NCBI RefSeq assembly: GCF_017916275.1
Contig: NZ_JAFMST010000008.1
Location: forward strand, 110,025-174,024
Reading direction: 5' to 3'
DNA: 64,000 nt
Origin: Rubellimicrobium arenae
Lineage (GTDB): Bacteria > Pseudomonadota > Alphaproteobacteria > Rhodobacterales > Rhodobacteraceae
Below the pieces are notes generated by a model. The model was not told the origin of the DNA. It was given only the letters and a program-made list of their open reading frames with translations, and ran no database searches. The position numbers and the translations under genes are program-made. This document shows, one piece after another, positions 56,793 through 64,000 of this stretch; the stretch's first letter is position 1, and the number at the start of each line of letters is the position of its first letter.

Positions 56793-57776
56793 CTAGAGCT
56801 GACGGACGGTGGCGACGCCCCGGTCGGCGTCGATGGCAAGCGGATTGCGCAGCGCCAGGCCGAAGGCCGGGGCCTCGATCTCGAAAACGTCGCCGGGCTC
56901 GGGTTTGATCCCATCCGCGAAGGACAGGGTCGCCGTCCCGAACATGTGCACGTGCACGTCGCCCGGCTGGCAGAACAGCGGGTACTTGAAGTGATGGTGC
57001 TCCAGGTTGGCGAAGCTGTGGCTCATGTTCGCCTCGCCCGACAGGAAGGGCTTCTGCCAGATCACCTGCCCGCCGCGGCTGATGCGGCTCGCGCCCTGGA
57101 TGTCCTGGGGCAGTTCGCCCACGAGGATCTCGGGCCCGAAGCTCGCCGGACGCAGCTTGGAATGGGCGAGGTAGAGGTAGTTGATCCGCTCGGTCACGTG
57201 GTCTGAGAACTCGTTGGCGAGAGCCCAGCCCACGCGGGCGGGGGCGCCATCCTCGCCGATCACGTAGATCCCCGCGATCTCCGGCTCCTCGCCGCCGTCC
57301 AGCGCGAAGGCCGGGCTGACCAGCGGTTGCCCGGGCGCGACGACATGGATGCCGTTGCCCTTGTAGAACCACTCCGGCTGGACGCCCGGAAGGCTGGCCG
57401 GCTTTCCGTCCTCCAGACCCATGCGGAACATCTTCATGGAATCGGTGGCGTCGTCCGCGCTGGCTTTGGCGTGCATCGCACTCCGGGTGGACGCGCTTCC
57501 CAGGTGGGTCAGGCCCGTCCCCGTCAGGTGCAGGTGCGCCGGGTCGGGGTGGTGGATGGGCGCCAGCAGACGCCCTTCCTCGGCCATGACGACCAGGTCC
57601 ACGGCCTCGCCCAGGCCGTGCGCCGCGACCGTCTCCGCAAGCGTGCGCCCCGAGGCGATCGCCTCGAGCGCGAGGTCGCGCACGGAGCTCGCCCCCTTCA
57701 CCAGCGCCGCCTCCGAGCCATCGCGCGCGACGACTCCGACCCCTCCCTCGGGCCGCTTGATCTGGGACAGGAGCAT
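56793..57776 (-). CDS. gguC: GguC/AraD1 family protein
   Basis: 327 residues, fumarylacetoacetate hydrolase-like family. THLGSASTRSAMHAKA, YIGNEFSDH-like WALANEFSDHVTE and PGDVHVHMFGTATLSF mark the GguC group. In Agrobacterium gguC lies after gguAB in the chvE operon; in arabinose pathways the relative AraD1 handles 2-keto-3-deoxy acids, so a catabolic role after the dehydratase is likely. Starts 7 bp after gguB. Confidence 0.86.
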   Translation of the reverse strand: MLLSQIKRPEGGVGVVARDGSEAALVKGASSVRDLALEAIASGRTLAETVAAHGLGEAVDLVVMAEEGRLLAPIHHPDPAHLHLTGTGLTHLGSASTRSAMHAKASADDATDSMKMFRMGLEDGKPASLPGVQPEWFYKGNGIHVVAPGQPLVSPAFALDGGEEPEIAGIYVIGEDGAPARVGWALANEFSDHVTERINYLYLAHSKLRPASFGPEILVGELPQDIQGASRISRGGQVIWQKPFLSGEANMSHSFANLEHHHFKYPLFCQPGDVHVHMFGTATLSFADGIKPEPGDVFEIEAPAFGLALRNPLAIDADRGVATVRQL

Positions 57777-57783
57777 TATGTCC

Positions 57784-59037
57784 TCACTTGGATTTGTTGT
57801 AGACGTCGAAGATCACCGCGGCGAGGAGCACGAGCCCCTTGATCACCTGCTGGTAGTCGATGCCGATCCCCAGGATCGACATGCCGTTGTTCATCACGCC
57901 CATGATGAAGGCGCCGATGATCGCCCCCACGATGCGGCCCGAGCCGCCCGCCGAGGAGGCGCCGCCGATGAACACGGCCGCGATCACGTCGAGCTCGAAG
58001 CCCGTGCCCGCCTTGGGCGTGGCCGAGTTCAGGCGCGCCGTCACGATCATGCCGGCCAGCGCCGCCAGGACGCCCATGTTCACGAAGGTGAAGAAGGTCA
58101 GCCGGTCGGCGTTGATCCCCGACAGCCGCGCCGCCTTGAGGTTGCCCCCGATCGCGTAGATCCGGCGGCCCAGCGTCGTCGATTCGGCCAGGAAGGCGTA
58201 AAGGATCGTCAGCACGGCCATCGAGACGGCCACGTTCGGGATGCCGCGGAAGCCGGCGAGCTTCCAGCCCACGAAGACCAGGGCCGCGGCCATGATGCCG
58301 TTGCGGATCCAGAAGATGGCCCCGGGCTCGGCCTCCATGCCATGGGCGATGTTGCGCGCCCGCGACCGGACTCCCATGAAGAGGATGGCGACGGCCGCGA
58401 CCACCGCCACCACGAGGGCGAGGTAGTTCGGCCGGTCCGGCCCGAAGATGTCCGGCACGAAGCCGGTCGAGAGCGACTGGAACGAGTTCGGGAACGGCCC
58501 GATGTTCTGGCCGCCCAGCAGCCAGAGCGTGAGCCCCCGGAACACCAGCATCCCCGCCAGCGTCACGATGAAGGACGGGATGCGCCAGTAGGCGATCCAG
58601 TAGCCCTGCGCCGCGCCGATGATGCCCCCGACCACGAGGCCGGCAGGGATCACGGCATAGATGGGCCAGTCCATGTTGACGGTCAGCACCGCGGCCACGG
58701 CGCCCACGAAGGCCGCCACCGATCCCACCGACAGGTCGATGTGCCCCGCCACGATGACGAGCAGCATCCCCAGAGCCATGATGATGACGTAGCTGTTCTG
58801 GAGGAACAGGTTGGTGATGTTCTGCGGGTTGAGGAAGTCCACCCCGATCATCGCCCGCACGAGGATGACGAAGAATGCGACGATGGCGATCAGCGCCAGC
58901 AGCATCCCGTATTCCCGGAGGTTGTCCTTGAGGTAGGCCGCGCCCGAGCGTCCGTTGACGCTCAGGCCCTCGCCTTCGCGCAGGCCGCCGACCCCGCGCT
59001 CGCCCGGGCCGAGCCGGGTGTTGTTCACGTCAGCCAT
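57784..59037 (-). CDS. gguB: Multiple-monosaccharide ABC transporter permease GguB
   Basis: 417 residues, about ten membrane helices. [19 protein letters not shown] and [21 protein letters not shown] are typical of sugar permeases of the ribose/xylose class, as in GguB/Mms[30 protein letters not shown] is also family-typical. Its start overlaps the gguA stop by 8 bases. Confidence 0.93.
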   Translation of the reverse strand: MADVNNTRLGPGERGVGGLREGEGLSVNGRSGAAYLKDNLREYGMLLALIAIVAFFVILVRAMIGVDFLNPQNITNLFLQNSYVIIMALGMLLVIVAGHIDLSVGSVAAFVGAVAAVLTVNMDWPIYAVIPAGLVVGGIIGAAQGYWIAYWRIPSFIVTLAGMLVFRGLTLWLLGGQNIGPFPNSFQSLSTGFVPDIFGPDRPNYLALVVAVVAAVAILFMGVRSRARNIAHGMEAEPGAIFWIRNGIMAAALVFVGWKLAGFRGIPNVAVSMAVLTILYAFLAESTTLGRRIYAIGGNLKAARLSGINADRLTFFTFVNMGVLAALAGMIVTARLNSATPKAGTGFELDVIAAVFIGGASSAGGSGRIVGAIIGAFIMGVMNNGMSILGIGIDYQQVIKGLVLLAAVIFDVYNKSK

Positions 59038-60592
59038 GCGCGGCCTCCATCTCGATGTGTTCCTGCGCCTCGTGCTCGCGCACGATGAGCGACATGATCT
59101 TTTCCTGGCTCGCCTCGGCGGCCGTCAGCTCGCCCACGAAGGCGCCCTCGGCCATGACGTAGATGCGGTCGCACATGCCCAGGAGCTCGGGCATCTCCGA
59201 GGAGATCATCACGACCCCCCTGCCCTCGTCAGCCAGCTTGTTCATGATGCCGTAGATCTCGAACTTGGCGCCCACGTCGATGCCGCGCGTGGGCTCGTCG
59301 AGGATCAGCACCTGCGGCTCGGTGAACAGCAGCTTCGACAGCAGCACCTTCTGCTGGTTGCCCCCCGACAGGTTCACCACCCGCTGGAAGACGTTGGGCG
59401 TGCGGATGTTCATCGCGGCCTTGTAGCGCGTGGCCACCCGCTGCTCCGCCGCCTCGTCCAGCACCCCGCTCTTCGAGACGCCCCTGAGGTTGGCGAGGCT
59501 GATGTTCGTCACGATGGGCTCGTCGAGGATCAGGCCCAGCGCCTTGCGGTCCTCGGTCACGTAGGCGAGCCCGGCCCCGATCGCGCGCGGCACGGTCGAG
59601 ACGTCCACCTCGCGCCCGCCGATCCGGACGCTGCCGCGGATGTCCTTGCCCCAGCTGCGCCCGAAGAGCGACATGGCGAACTCGGTCCGGCCCGAGCCCA
59701 TGAGCCCCGCGATGCCCACGATCTCGCCCTTGCGGACGCTGAAGCTCACGTTGCGGACAAAGTCGCGGTCCATGTGCTCGGGATGCTTGGCGGACCAGCC
59801 CTTCACCTCCATGAGCACCTCGCGCGGGTTCCTCACCCGCTCGGGGTAGCGGTGCGCCATGTCGCGGCCCACCATGTCCCGCACGATCCGGTCCTCGGTC
59901 ACCTCGCCCGCATGGGCGTCGAGCGTGGACACCGTGGCGCCGTCGCGGATCACCGTCACCCGGTCCGCCACGCGCCGCACCTCGTTGAGCTTGTGCGAGA
60001 TGATGATCGACGTCACGCCCTGCGCCTTGAGCTCGAGCAGGAGGTCGAGCAGCTTCTGGCTGTCGTTCTCCTGGAGCGCGGCGGTGGGCTCGTCCAGGAT
60101 CAGCAGGCGCACGTTCTTCGACAGCGCCTTGGCGATCTCGACGAGCTGCTGCTTGCCCACGCCCAGGTCGCCGACCGGCTTGGTCGGGGCCTCGCGGAGG
60201 CCGACCTTGGCCAGCAGCCCCTCGGTCAGGCGATAGGTTTCGCGCCAGTCGATGACGCCGCCCCGGGCCTGCTCGTTGCCCAGGAAGATGTTCTCGGCAA
60301 TGCTGAGGAGCGGCACCAGCGCCAGCTCCTGGTGGATGATGACGATGCCGGCGGCCTCGGAGTCGTGGATGCCGCGGAACCGCGCCTCCTGCCCGGCAAA
60401 GCGGATCACGCCCTCGTAGGTGCCGTGCGGATAGACGCCGGACAGGACCTTCATCAGCGTCGATTTGCCCGCGCCGTTCTCGCCGCAGATGGCGTGGATC
60501 TCGCCCTCGCGGACCTGCACCGTCACGTCGTCGAGCGCGCGCACGCCCGGGAATGTCTTGGAGATGCTCTGCATCTCAAGGAGGACGCTCAT
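59030..60592 (-). CDS. gguA: Multiple-monosaccharide ABC transporter ATPase GguA
   Basis: 520 residues, two fused nucleotide-binding domains as in sugar ABC ATPases. Domain 1: GENGAGKST Walker [16 protein letters not shown] signature, [11 protein letters not shown] Walker B. Domain 2: [11 protein letters not shown] in place of a normal Walker A, then [15 protein letters not shown] and [14 protein letters not shown]. The first domain is thus the main ATP-hydrolysing half. Preceded by a strong hairpin at 60620-60649 after chvE. Confidence 0.94.
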   Translation of the reverse strand: MSVLLEMQSISKTFPGVRALDDVTVQVREGEIHAICGENGAGKSTLMKVLSGVYPHGTYEGVIRFAGQEARFRGIHDSEAAGIVIIHQELALVPLLSIAENIFLGNEQARGGVIDWRETYRLTEGLLAKVGLREAPTKPVGDLGVGKQQLVEIAKALSKNVRLLILDEPTAALQENDSQKLLDLLLELKAQGVTSIIISHKLNEVRRVADRVTVIRDGATVSTLDAHAGEVTEDRIVRDMVGRDMAHRYPERVRNPREVLMEVKGWSAKHPEHMDRDFVRNVSFSVRKGEIVGIAGLMGSGRTEFAMSLFGRSWGKDIRGSVRIGGREVDVSTVPRAIGAGLAYVTEDRKALGLILDEPIVTNISLANLRGVSKSGVLDEAAEQRVATRYKAAMNIRTPNVFQRVVNLSGGNQQKVLLSKLLFTEPQVLILDEPTRGIDVGAKFEIYGIMNKLADEGRGVVMISSEMPELLGMCDRIYVMAEGAFVGELTAAEASQEKIMSLIVREHEAQEHIEMEAAHG

Positions 60593-60619
60593 CGCCGCAC
60601 CCTTCTCACGGATGAAAAT

Positions 60620-60649
60620 GGGGGCGCCCGCAGACTCGCGGGCGCCCCC
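60620..60649 (-). terminator. 12-bp perfect hairpin between chvE and gguA
   Basis: Arms GGGGGCGCCCGC and GCGGGCGCCCCC pair perfectly over 12 bp with a 6-base loop (AGACTC); on the minus strand it is followed by ATTTTC. It lies 12 bp after the chvE stop. Such stems after a binding-protein gene commonly stabilise its mRNA and stop part of the transcription into the downstream ABC genes. Confidence 0.8.
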
Positions 60650-60661
60650 GGACAGGTCAGA

Positions 60662-61726
60662 TCACTGGATCTGGTCGGCGGTGTAGTAGCCGGACCCCAC
60701 GAGGATGTCCTCGTAGTTGGTGGCGTCCACCGAGACGGGCTCGAGCAGGTAGGACGGAACGACCTTGACGCCGTTGTTGTAGGTCTCGGTGTCGTTCACC
60801 TCGGGCTCCTGGCCCTGCAGGACCGCGTCCACCATCTTGACGGTGACGCCGGCCAGCTCGCGGGTGTCCTTGAAGATGGTCGAGTACTGCTCGCCCGCGA
60901 TCATGGACTTCACGGACGGAACCTCGGCGTCCTGGCCGGTCACGATCGGCATCGCCATGTCGCCCGAGCCGTAGCCCACGCCCTTGAGCGAGGACAGGAT
61001 GCCGATGCTGAGGCCGTCATAGGGCGACAGCACGCCGTGGATGGTCTTGTCGCCGTAGTTGGCCGACAGGAGGTTGTCCATGCGGGACTGGGCGGTCGCG
61101 GGGTCCCAGCGCAGGGTGCCGACCACGTCCATGCCCATCTGGCCCGACGGGATCACGACGTCGCCCGCGTCGATCAGCGGCTGGAGGACCGACATCGCGC
61201 CATCGTAGAAGAAGTAGGCGTTGTTGTCGTCCGGCGAGCCGCCGAACAGCTCGACGTTCCAGGGCTTCTGGTCGGCAAAGCGCTCGTTCAGGCCCTTCAC
61301 CAGCGACTCGGCCTGCTGCACGCCGACCTGGAAGTTGTCGAAGGTGGCGTAGTAGTTCACGTTCTCGCTGTCGCGGATCAGGCGGTCGTAGGCGATGACC
61401 GGGATGCCCGCGGCGGCGGCGTTCTCGAGGGCGGACGACAGGGTGGTCCCGTCGATGGCCGCGATCACGAGGGCGTCCACGCCCTGCGAGATCATGTTCT
61501 CGATCTGCGACAGCTGGGTCGGGATGTCATCCTCGGCGTATTGCAGGACGGTGCCGTAGCCGGCCGCCTGGAACTGCTGCTCCATCGAGTGGCCGTCCGA
61601 GATCCAGCGGGCCGAGGACTGCGTCGGCATCGCGATGCCGATCGTGCCCTTGTCCTGGGCGAAGGCGGGGGCGCCGAGACCCACGGCAAGGGTGCATGCG
61701 GCCAGGGCCGCGGAGACGATCTTCAT
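60662..61726 (-). CDS. chvE: Periplasmic multiple-sugar-binding protein ChvE
   Basis: 354 residues with signal peptide ([22 protein letters not shown]) and a periplasmic-binding fold: [66 protein letters not shown] and [15 protein letters not shown]. In Agrobacterium ChvE binds arabinose, galactose and related aldoses. GGGAGGAA at 61731-61738 is a strong ribosome binding site. First gene of chvE-gguABC-dehydratase-dehydrogenase. Confidence 0.95.
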   Translation of the reverse strand: MKIVSAALAACTLAVGLGAPAFAQDKGTIGIAMPTQSSARWISDGHSMEQQFQAAGYGTVLQYAEDDIPTQLSQIENMISQGVDALVIAAIDGTTLSSALENAAAAGIPVIAYDRLIRDSENVNYYATFDNFQVGVQQAESLVKGLNERFADQKPWNVELFGGSPDDNNAYFFYDGAMSVLQPLIDAGDVVIPSGQMGMDVVGTLRWDPATAQSRMDNLLSANYGDKTIHGVLSPYDGLSIGILSSLKGVGYGSGDMAMPIVTGQDAEVPSVKSMIAGEQYSTIFKDTRELAGVTVKMVDAVLQGQEPEVNDTETYNNGVKVVPSYLLEPVSVDATNYEDILVGSGYYTADQIQ

Positions 61727-61882
61727 TACTTTCCTCCCAATGCGCCGCGCCCTCTTGCGCGGCCGCAACGAAACGCCGGCAGGCCCTCGTCCAGGGCTCC
61801 GTGGCTGACGCGCAAGATGGCGAGGCTTGCTGTCACCGTCAAAGCGCAATATCGCCGGATCGTCATATCAGGGCTGGTATAT
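61727..61882. promoter_or_regulatory. Divergent chvE / LysR intergenic region
   Basis: 156 bp serving both the chvE operon (minus) and the regulator (plus). A symmetrical element ATAT-N12-ATAT at 61849-61868 is 15 bases upstream of the LysR start and could be a GbpR-type binding site. Promoters are not clearly visible in the GC-rich background. Confidence 0.5.
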
Positions 61883-62812
61883 ATGGACGCGACAGTTAAC
61901 GCTAACGGTCGCCTGCTGCGGCGGGGGCTCAAGCTCGGCCACCTCCGCCTGATGGCCGCCCTGGGCGAGACCGCCGCCATCGGCGTCGCCGCCGCGCGGC
62001 TTGGGATCACCCAGCCCGCCGCCTCGCGCCTGATGGCCGAGATCGAGGAGATCGCCGGACGGCCGGTGCATCTGCGGGCCGGGCGGGGGATCCAGCTCAC
62101 CCCCGAGGGCGAGGCGCTGTCCCGCCGCGCCGTCCGCGCCCTGGCCGAGCTTGGCGCGGCCGAGCGGGAGATGGCCGACCTGGGCCACGGGCTGTCCGGC
62201 CATGTCCGCCTGGGTTCGGTCACCGGCCCGGCGCTCGACCGCGTGCTGCCGGCCCTGCGCGCCGCGCGCGTGGCCCTGCCCAACGTCACCACCGAGGTCG
62301 TCGTCGCCCCCTCCGAGCCGCTGGGCGACCTGCTGCTGTCCGGCCAGATCGACTTCGCCCTGGCCCGCCTGCCCGATGGCCGCGACCCGGCTCTCTTCGA
62401 CCTCGACCCCATGGGTGACGAGCCGGTGTCCATCGTCGTGCGGCCCGGGCATGCCCTCCTGCGCGCGGAGCAGCTCCAGCCCGAGGACCTGATGGCCTAT
62501 GACTGGGTCCTGCCCGAGCCCGGAACCCTTCTGCGCCGCACGGTGCTGGAGCGGCTGGCGGCGCTGGGCCTGCCGCCCCCGCCGGGCCGGCTGTCGACCT
62601 CGTCCTTCCTGCTGACCCTGGCCATGCTGCGCGAATCCAACGCAATCGCCCCTCTCGCCGAGGCCGTGGCGCGGCGGTTCGAGGGGCTGCTGACGCTGCC
62701 GCTCGACCTGGGGATCGTGGTGCCCACCTACAGCCTGATCCGGCTGCGCGGGGCGCGGCTCACCCCGGCGGCCGAACGGCTGCGGGACCTCGTGCGGTCG
62801 CAGACGGACTAG
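61883..62812 (+). CDS. gbpR: LysR-family regulator, GbpR-like
   Basis: 309 residues. Helix-turn-helix LGHLRLMAALGETAAIGVAAARLGITQPAASRLMAEIE, and the substrate-binding domain (VRLGSVTGPALDRVLPAL, DFALARLPDG). It is divergent from chvE, exactly as gbpR in Agrobacterium, and very likely senses the imported sugar (or a derivative) and controls the operon. Stop CTAG shared with the convergent permease gene. Confidence 0.88.
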   Translation: MDATVNANGRLLRRGLKLGHLRLMAALGETAAIGVAAARLGITQPAASRLMAEIEEIAGRPVHLRAGRGIQLTPEGEALSRRAVRALAELGAAEREMADLGHGLSGHVRLGSVTGPALDRVLPALRAARVALPNVTTEVVVAPSEPLGDLLLSGQIDFALARLPDGRDPALFDLDPMGDEPVSIVVRPGHALLRAEQLQPEDLMAYDWVLPEPGTLLRRTVLERLAALGLPPPPGRLSTSSFLLTLAMLRESNAIAPLAEAVARRFEGLLTLPLDLGIVVPTYSLIRLRGARLTPAAERLRDLVRSQTD

Positions 62813-63987
62813 GCGCGGCCCTTCCAGGGCACCAGCGTCCGCTCGCCCCAGCGCATCAGGAGGTCGATGGCGAGGCCGATCACGCCGATCAGCACGATCC
62901 CCATGATGACGATGTCGGTCTGCTGGAACTTGGACGCCGCCATGATCATCATGCCGGCCCCCTGGTTCGCGGCGACCAGCTCGGCCGCGACGACGGTGCC
63001 CCAGCAGACCCCCATGGCCACCCGCGCGCCCGTGAAGACGTCCGGCAGCGAATTGGGCACGATCACGTGCCACAGCACCTGCGCCCGCGACGCCCCCAGG
63101 CTGTAGGCCGCGTGGACCTTGCTCAGCCGCACCCCCGACACCCCCGACCGCGCCGCGATGGCCATGATCCAGAGCGAGGCCAGGAACAGCAGCACGATCT
63201 TCCCGGTTTCCCCGATCCCCGCCCAGATGATGACGAGCGGGATGAGCGCGAGCGGCGGGACCGGGCGCATGAACTCCACGATCGGGTCGAACCAGCCCCG
63301 GAACCACCCCGACAGGCCCATGGCATAGCCCAGCGGGATGCCCACGATCGCGCCCAGCAGGAACCCGGTCACGACCCGGAACAGCGAATAGCCCAGGTGC
63401 TCCCAGAGCGAGGCGTCGCGGTAGCCGCCCTGCGCGATCTCGACCAGGCGCCGCGCCACGGATTCCGGCGGCGGCAGCCAGAGCGGCTCCATCCGCCAGC
63501 CGGGGTCGGGCGCGACGTTAAGCGTGCCGCGCGCCGTGACGTTCACCCGGCCCCAGCCCAGGTCCAGCCCCGGGCCGCCCGGCTCCATCGCCGTGCCGTC
63601 CACCGCGACGATCCGGGCGCCGTCCGCCGCCGTCACCTCGTCGTTGTCCTGCACCTTGACCAGCGTCGCGCGGCCCGCCCGGATCAGCACGGCGTCGTCC
63701 TTGGCAAAGCCCTCGCCCGGCGTTCCGGAGGCGATGTCGGGGGTCTCGCCCTCGGGTCGGACGGCCACGGTCACCGTGGCCTCGTCGCGCGCGCCGTCCG
63801 GCGCCTCGGCGGTGTAGGCCAGGCGCCCGTCCCCCACGAAGGGACCCGGCGCCCTGAGCCAGGACGGCACGAGGACCGATCCGGTGAAGGCCGCCCAGAG
63901 CAGGAAGATCGCGGCGATGGACAGGACCGACGCCAGGGGCGAGGCGCGCACCGCGCCCGCGTCCCCGAAGGTGACCGTCCGCCGCAT
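62809..63987 (-). CDS. TauC-type ABC transporter permease with a large N-terminal periplasmic insertion
   Basis: 392 residues. The C-terminal ~220 residues are a normal permease of the nitrate/sulfonate/taurine class (SLFRVVTGFLLGAIVGIPLGYAMG; EAA loop AYSLGASRAQVLWHVIVPNSLP). Between the first membrane helix (residues 18-40) and the permease core are about 120 residues that look like a beta-sandwich (LAYTAEAPDGARDEATVTVAV, ILIRAGRATLVKVQ-type strands). The binding protein and ATPase are not in the window; the ATPase gene probably lies past the right edge, upstream on this strand. Confidence 0.85.
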   Translation of the reverse strand: MRRTVTFGDAGAVRASPLASVLSIAAIFLLWAAFTGSVLVPSWLRAPGPFVGDGRLAYTAEAPDGARDEATVTVAVRPEGETPDIASGTPGEGFAKDDAVLIRAGRATLVKVQDNDEVTAADGARIVAVDGTAMEPGGPGLDLGWGRVNVTARGTLNVAPDPGWRMEPLWLPPPESVARRLVEIAQGGYRDASLWEHLGYSLFRVVTGFLLGAIVGIPLGYAMGLSGWFRGWFDPIVEFMRPVPPLALIPLVIIWAGIGETGKIVLLFLASLWIMAIAARSGVSGVRLSKVHAAYSLGASRAQVLWHVIVPNSLPDVFTGARVAMGVCWGTVVAAELVAANQGAGMMIMAASKFQQTDIVIMGIVLIGVIGLAIDLLMRWGERTLVPWKGRA

Positions 63988-64000
63988 CGCGTCCTGCGGC

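Noticed and set aside
58955-61882. Nearly 1000 codons open upstream of and in frame with the LysR gene, antisense to gguA/gguB/chvE
   Set aside because: His/Arg/Ala/Val-rich shadow of the ABC genes; the LysR protein begins at 61883 with a normal helix-turn-helix.

Overview
The window is about 70% G+C, gene-dense and chromosomal. It looks like an alphaproteobacterium of the Rhodobacteraceae/Rhodobacterales. Supporting signs are the block rpoZ-relA-DUF2062-pdxJ-acpS-lepB-rnc-era-DUF1491-recO, an HvrA-type H-NS protein, FnrL-type TTGA(C/T)-N4-(A/G)TCAA boxes, a late-insertion cobalamin pathway, and a chvE-gguABC sugar importer with a divergent LysR gene. The genus cannot be read from the sequence. 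I saw no rRNA, tRNA, insertion sequence, phage or CRISPR array.

Layout. 1-8.9 kb: tuf (cut by the window edge), parC, an SH3-domain envelope protein, an SDR, a methyltransferase, a HIG1-type membrane protein with a cobalamin adenosyltransferase, an MFS transporter, recO and DUF1491. 8.9-18.9 kb (minus strand): the conserved housekeeping block era, rnc, a degenerate signal-peptidase homologue, lepB, acpS, a deaminase, pdxJ, DUF2062, relA/spoT, rpoZ and folK. 18.9-24.8 kb: NYN protein, ispH, DUF3429, a small HicA-like gene behind an FnrL box, rnhA, azlCD, and a secreted phytase operon behind a Pho box. 24.8-29.3 kb: fmt with three consecutive peptide deformylase genes, a PatB-type C-S lyase and an L,D-transpeptidase. 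29.4-39.7 kb: two cobalamin gene groups, cbiX-cobH-cobL-cobI-cbiG/cobJ-cobM (minus) and DUF1636-cobC-cobD (plus), separated by a glutathione transferase. 39.7-49.6 kb: LLM oxidoreductase, the pyrimidine catabolism pair preT-preA, an acyltransferase, H-NS/HvrA, an AT-richer JAMM-like gene, SDR, deoD, DUF6455 and DUF429. 49.6-53.6 kb: sdhCDAB interrupted by two small exported proteins. 54.1-62.8 kb: chvE-gguABC, an arabinonate-type dehydratase and a sugar dehydrogenase, with divergent gbpR-like regulator. The right end holds a TauC-type permease.

How the genes work together. The cob genes cover much of corrin-ring synthesis and nucleotide-loop preparation; cobalt chelation appears to use a His-tailed CbiX. 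The ggu region encodes import of aldoses and their non-phosphorylative oxidation (sugar to aldonate to 2-keto-3-deoxy acid). The phytase operon is probably switched on by phosphate starvation. Many genes within operons overlap by ATGA or GTGA, so several real starts are GTG and are fixed by this coupling.

The points most worth a second look are: the signal-peptidase paralogue that has lost both catalytic residues and gained a DUF805-like membrane domain; the triple deformylase array whose third member has lost its metal-ligand Cys and catalytic Glu; the Pho box on the phytase operon; two FnrL boxes on tiny uncharacterised genes; and four convergent gene pairs that each share a single CTAG as stop codon for both strands.
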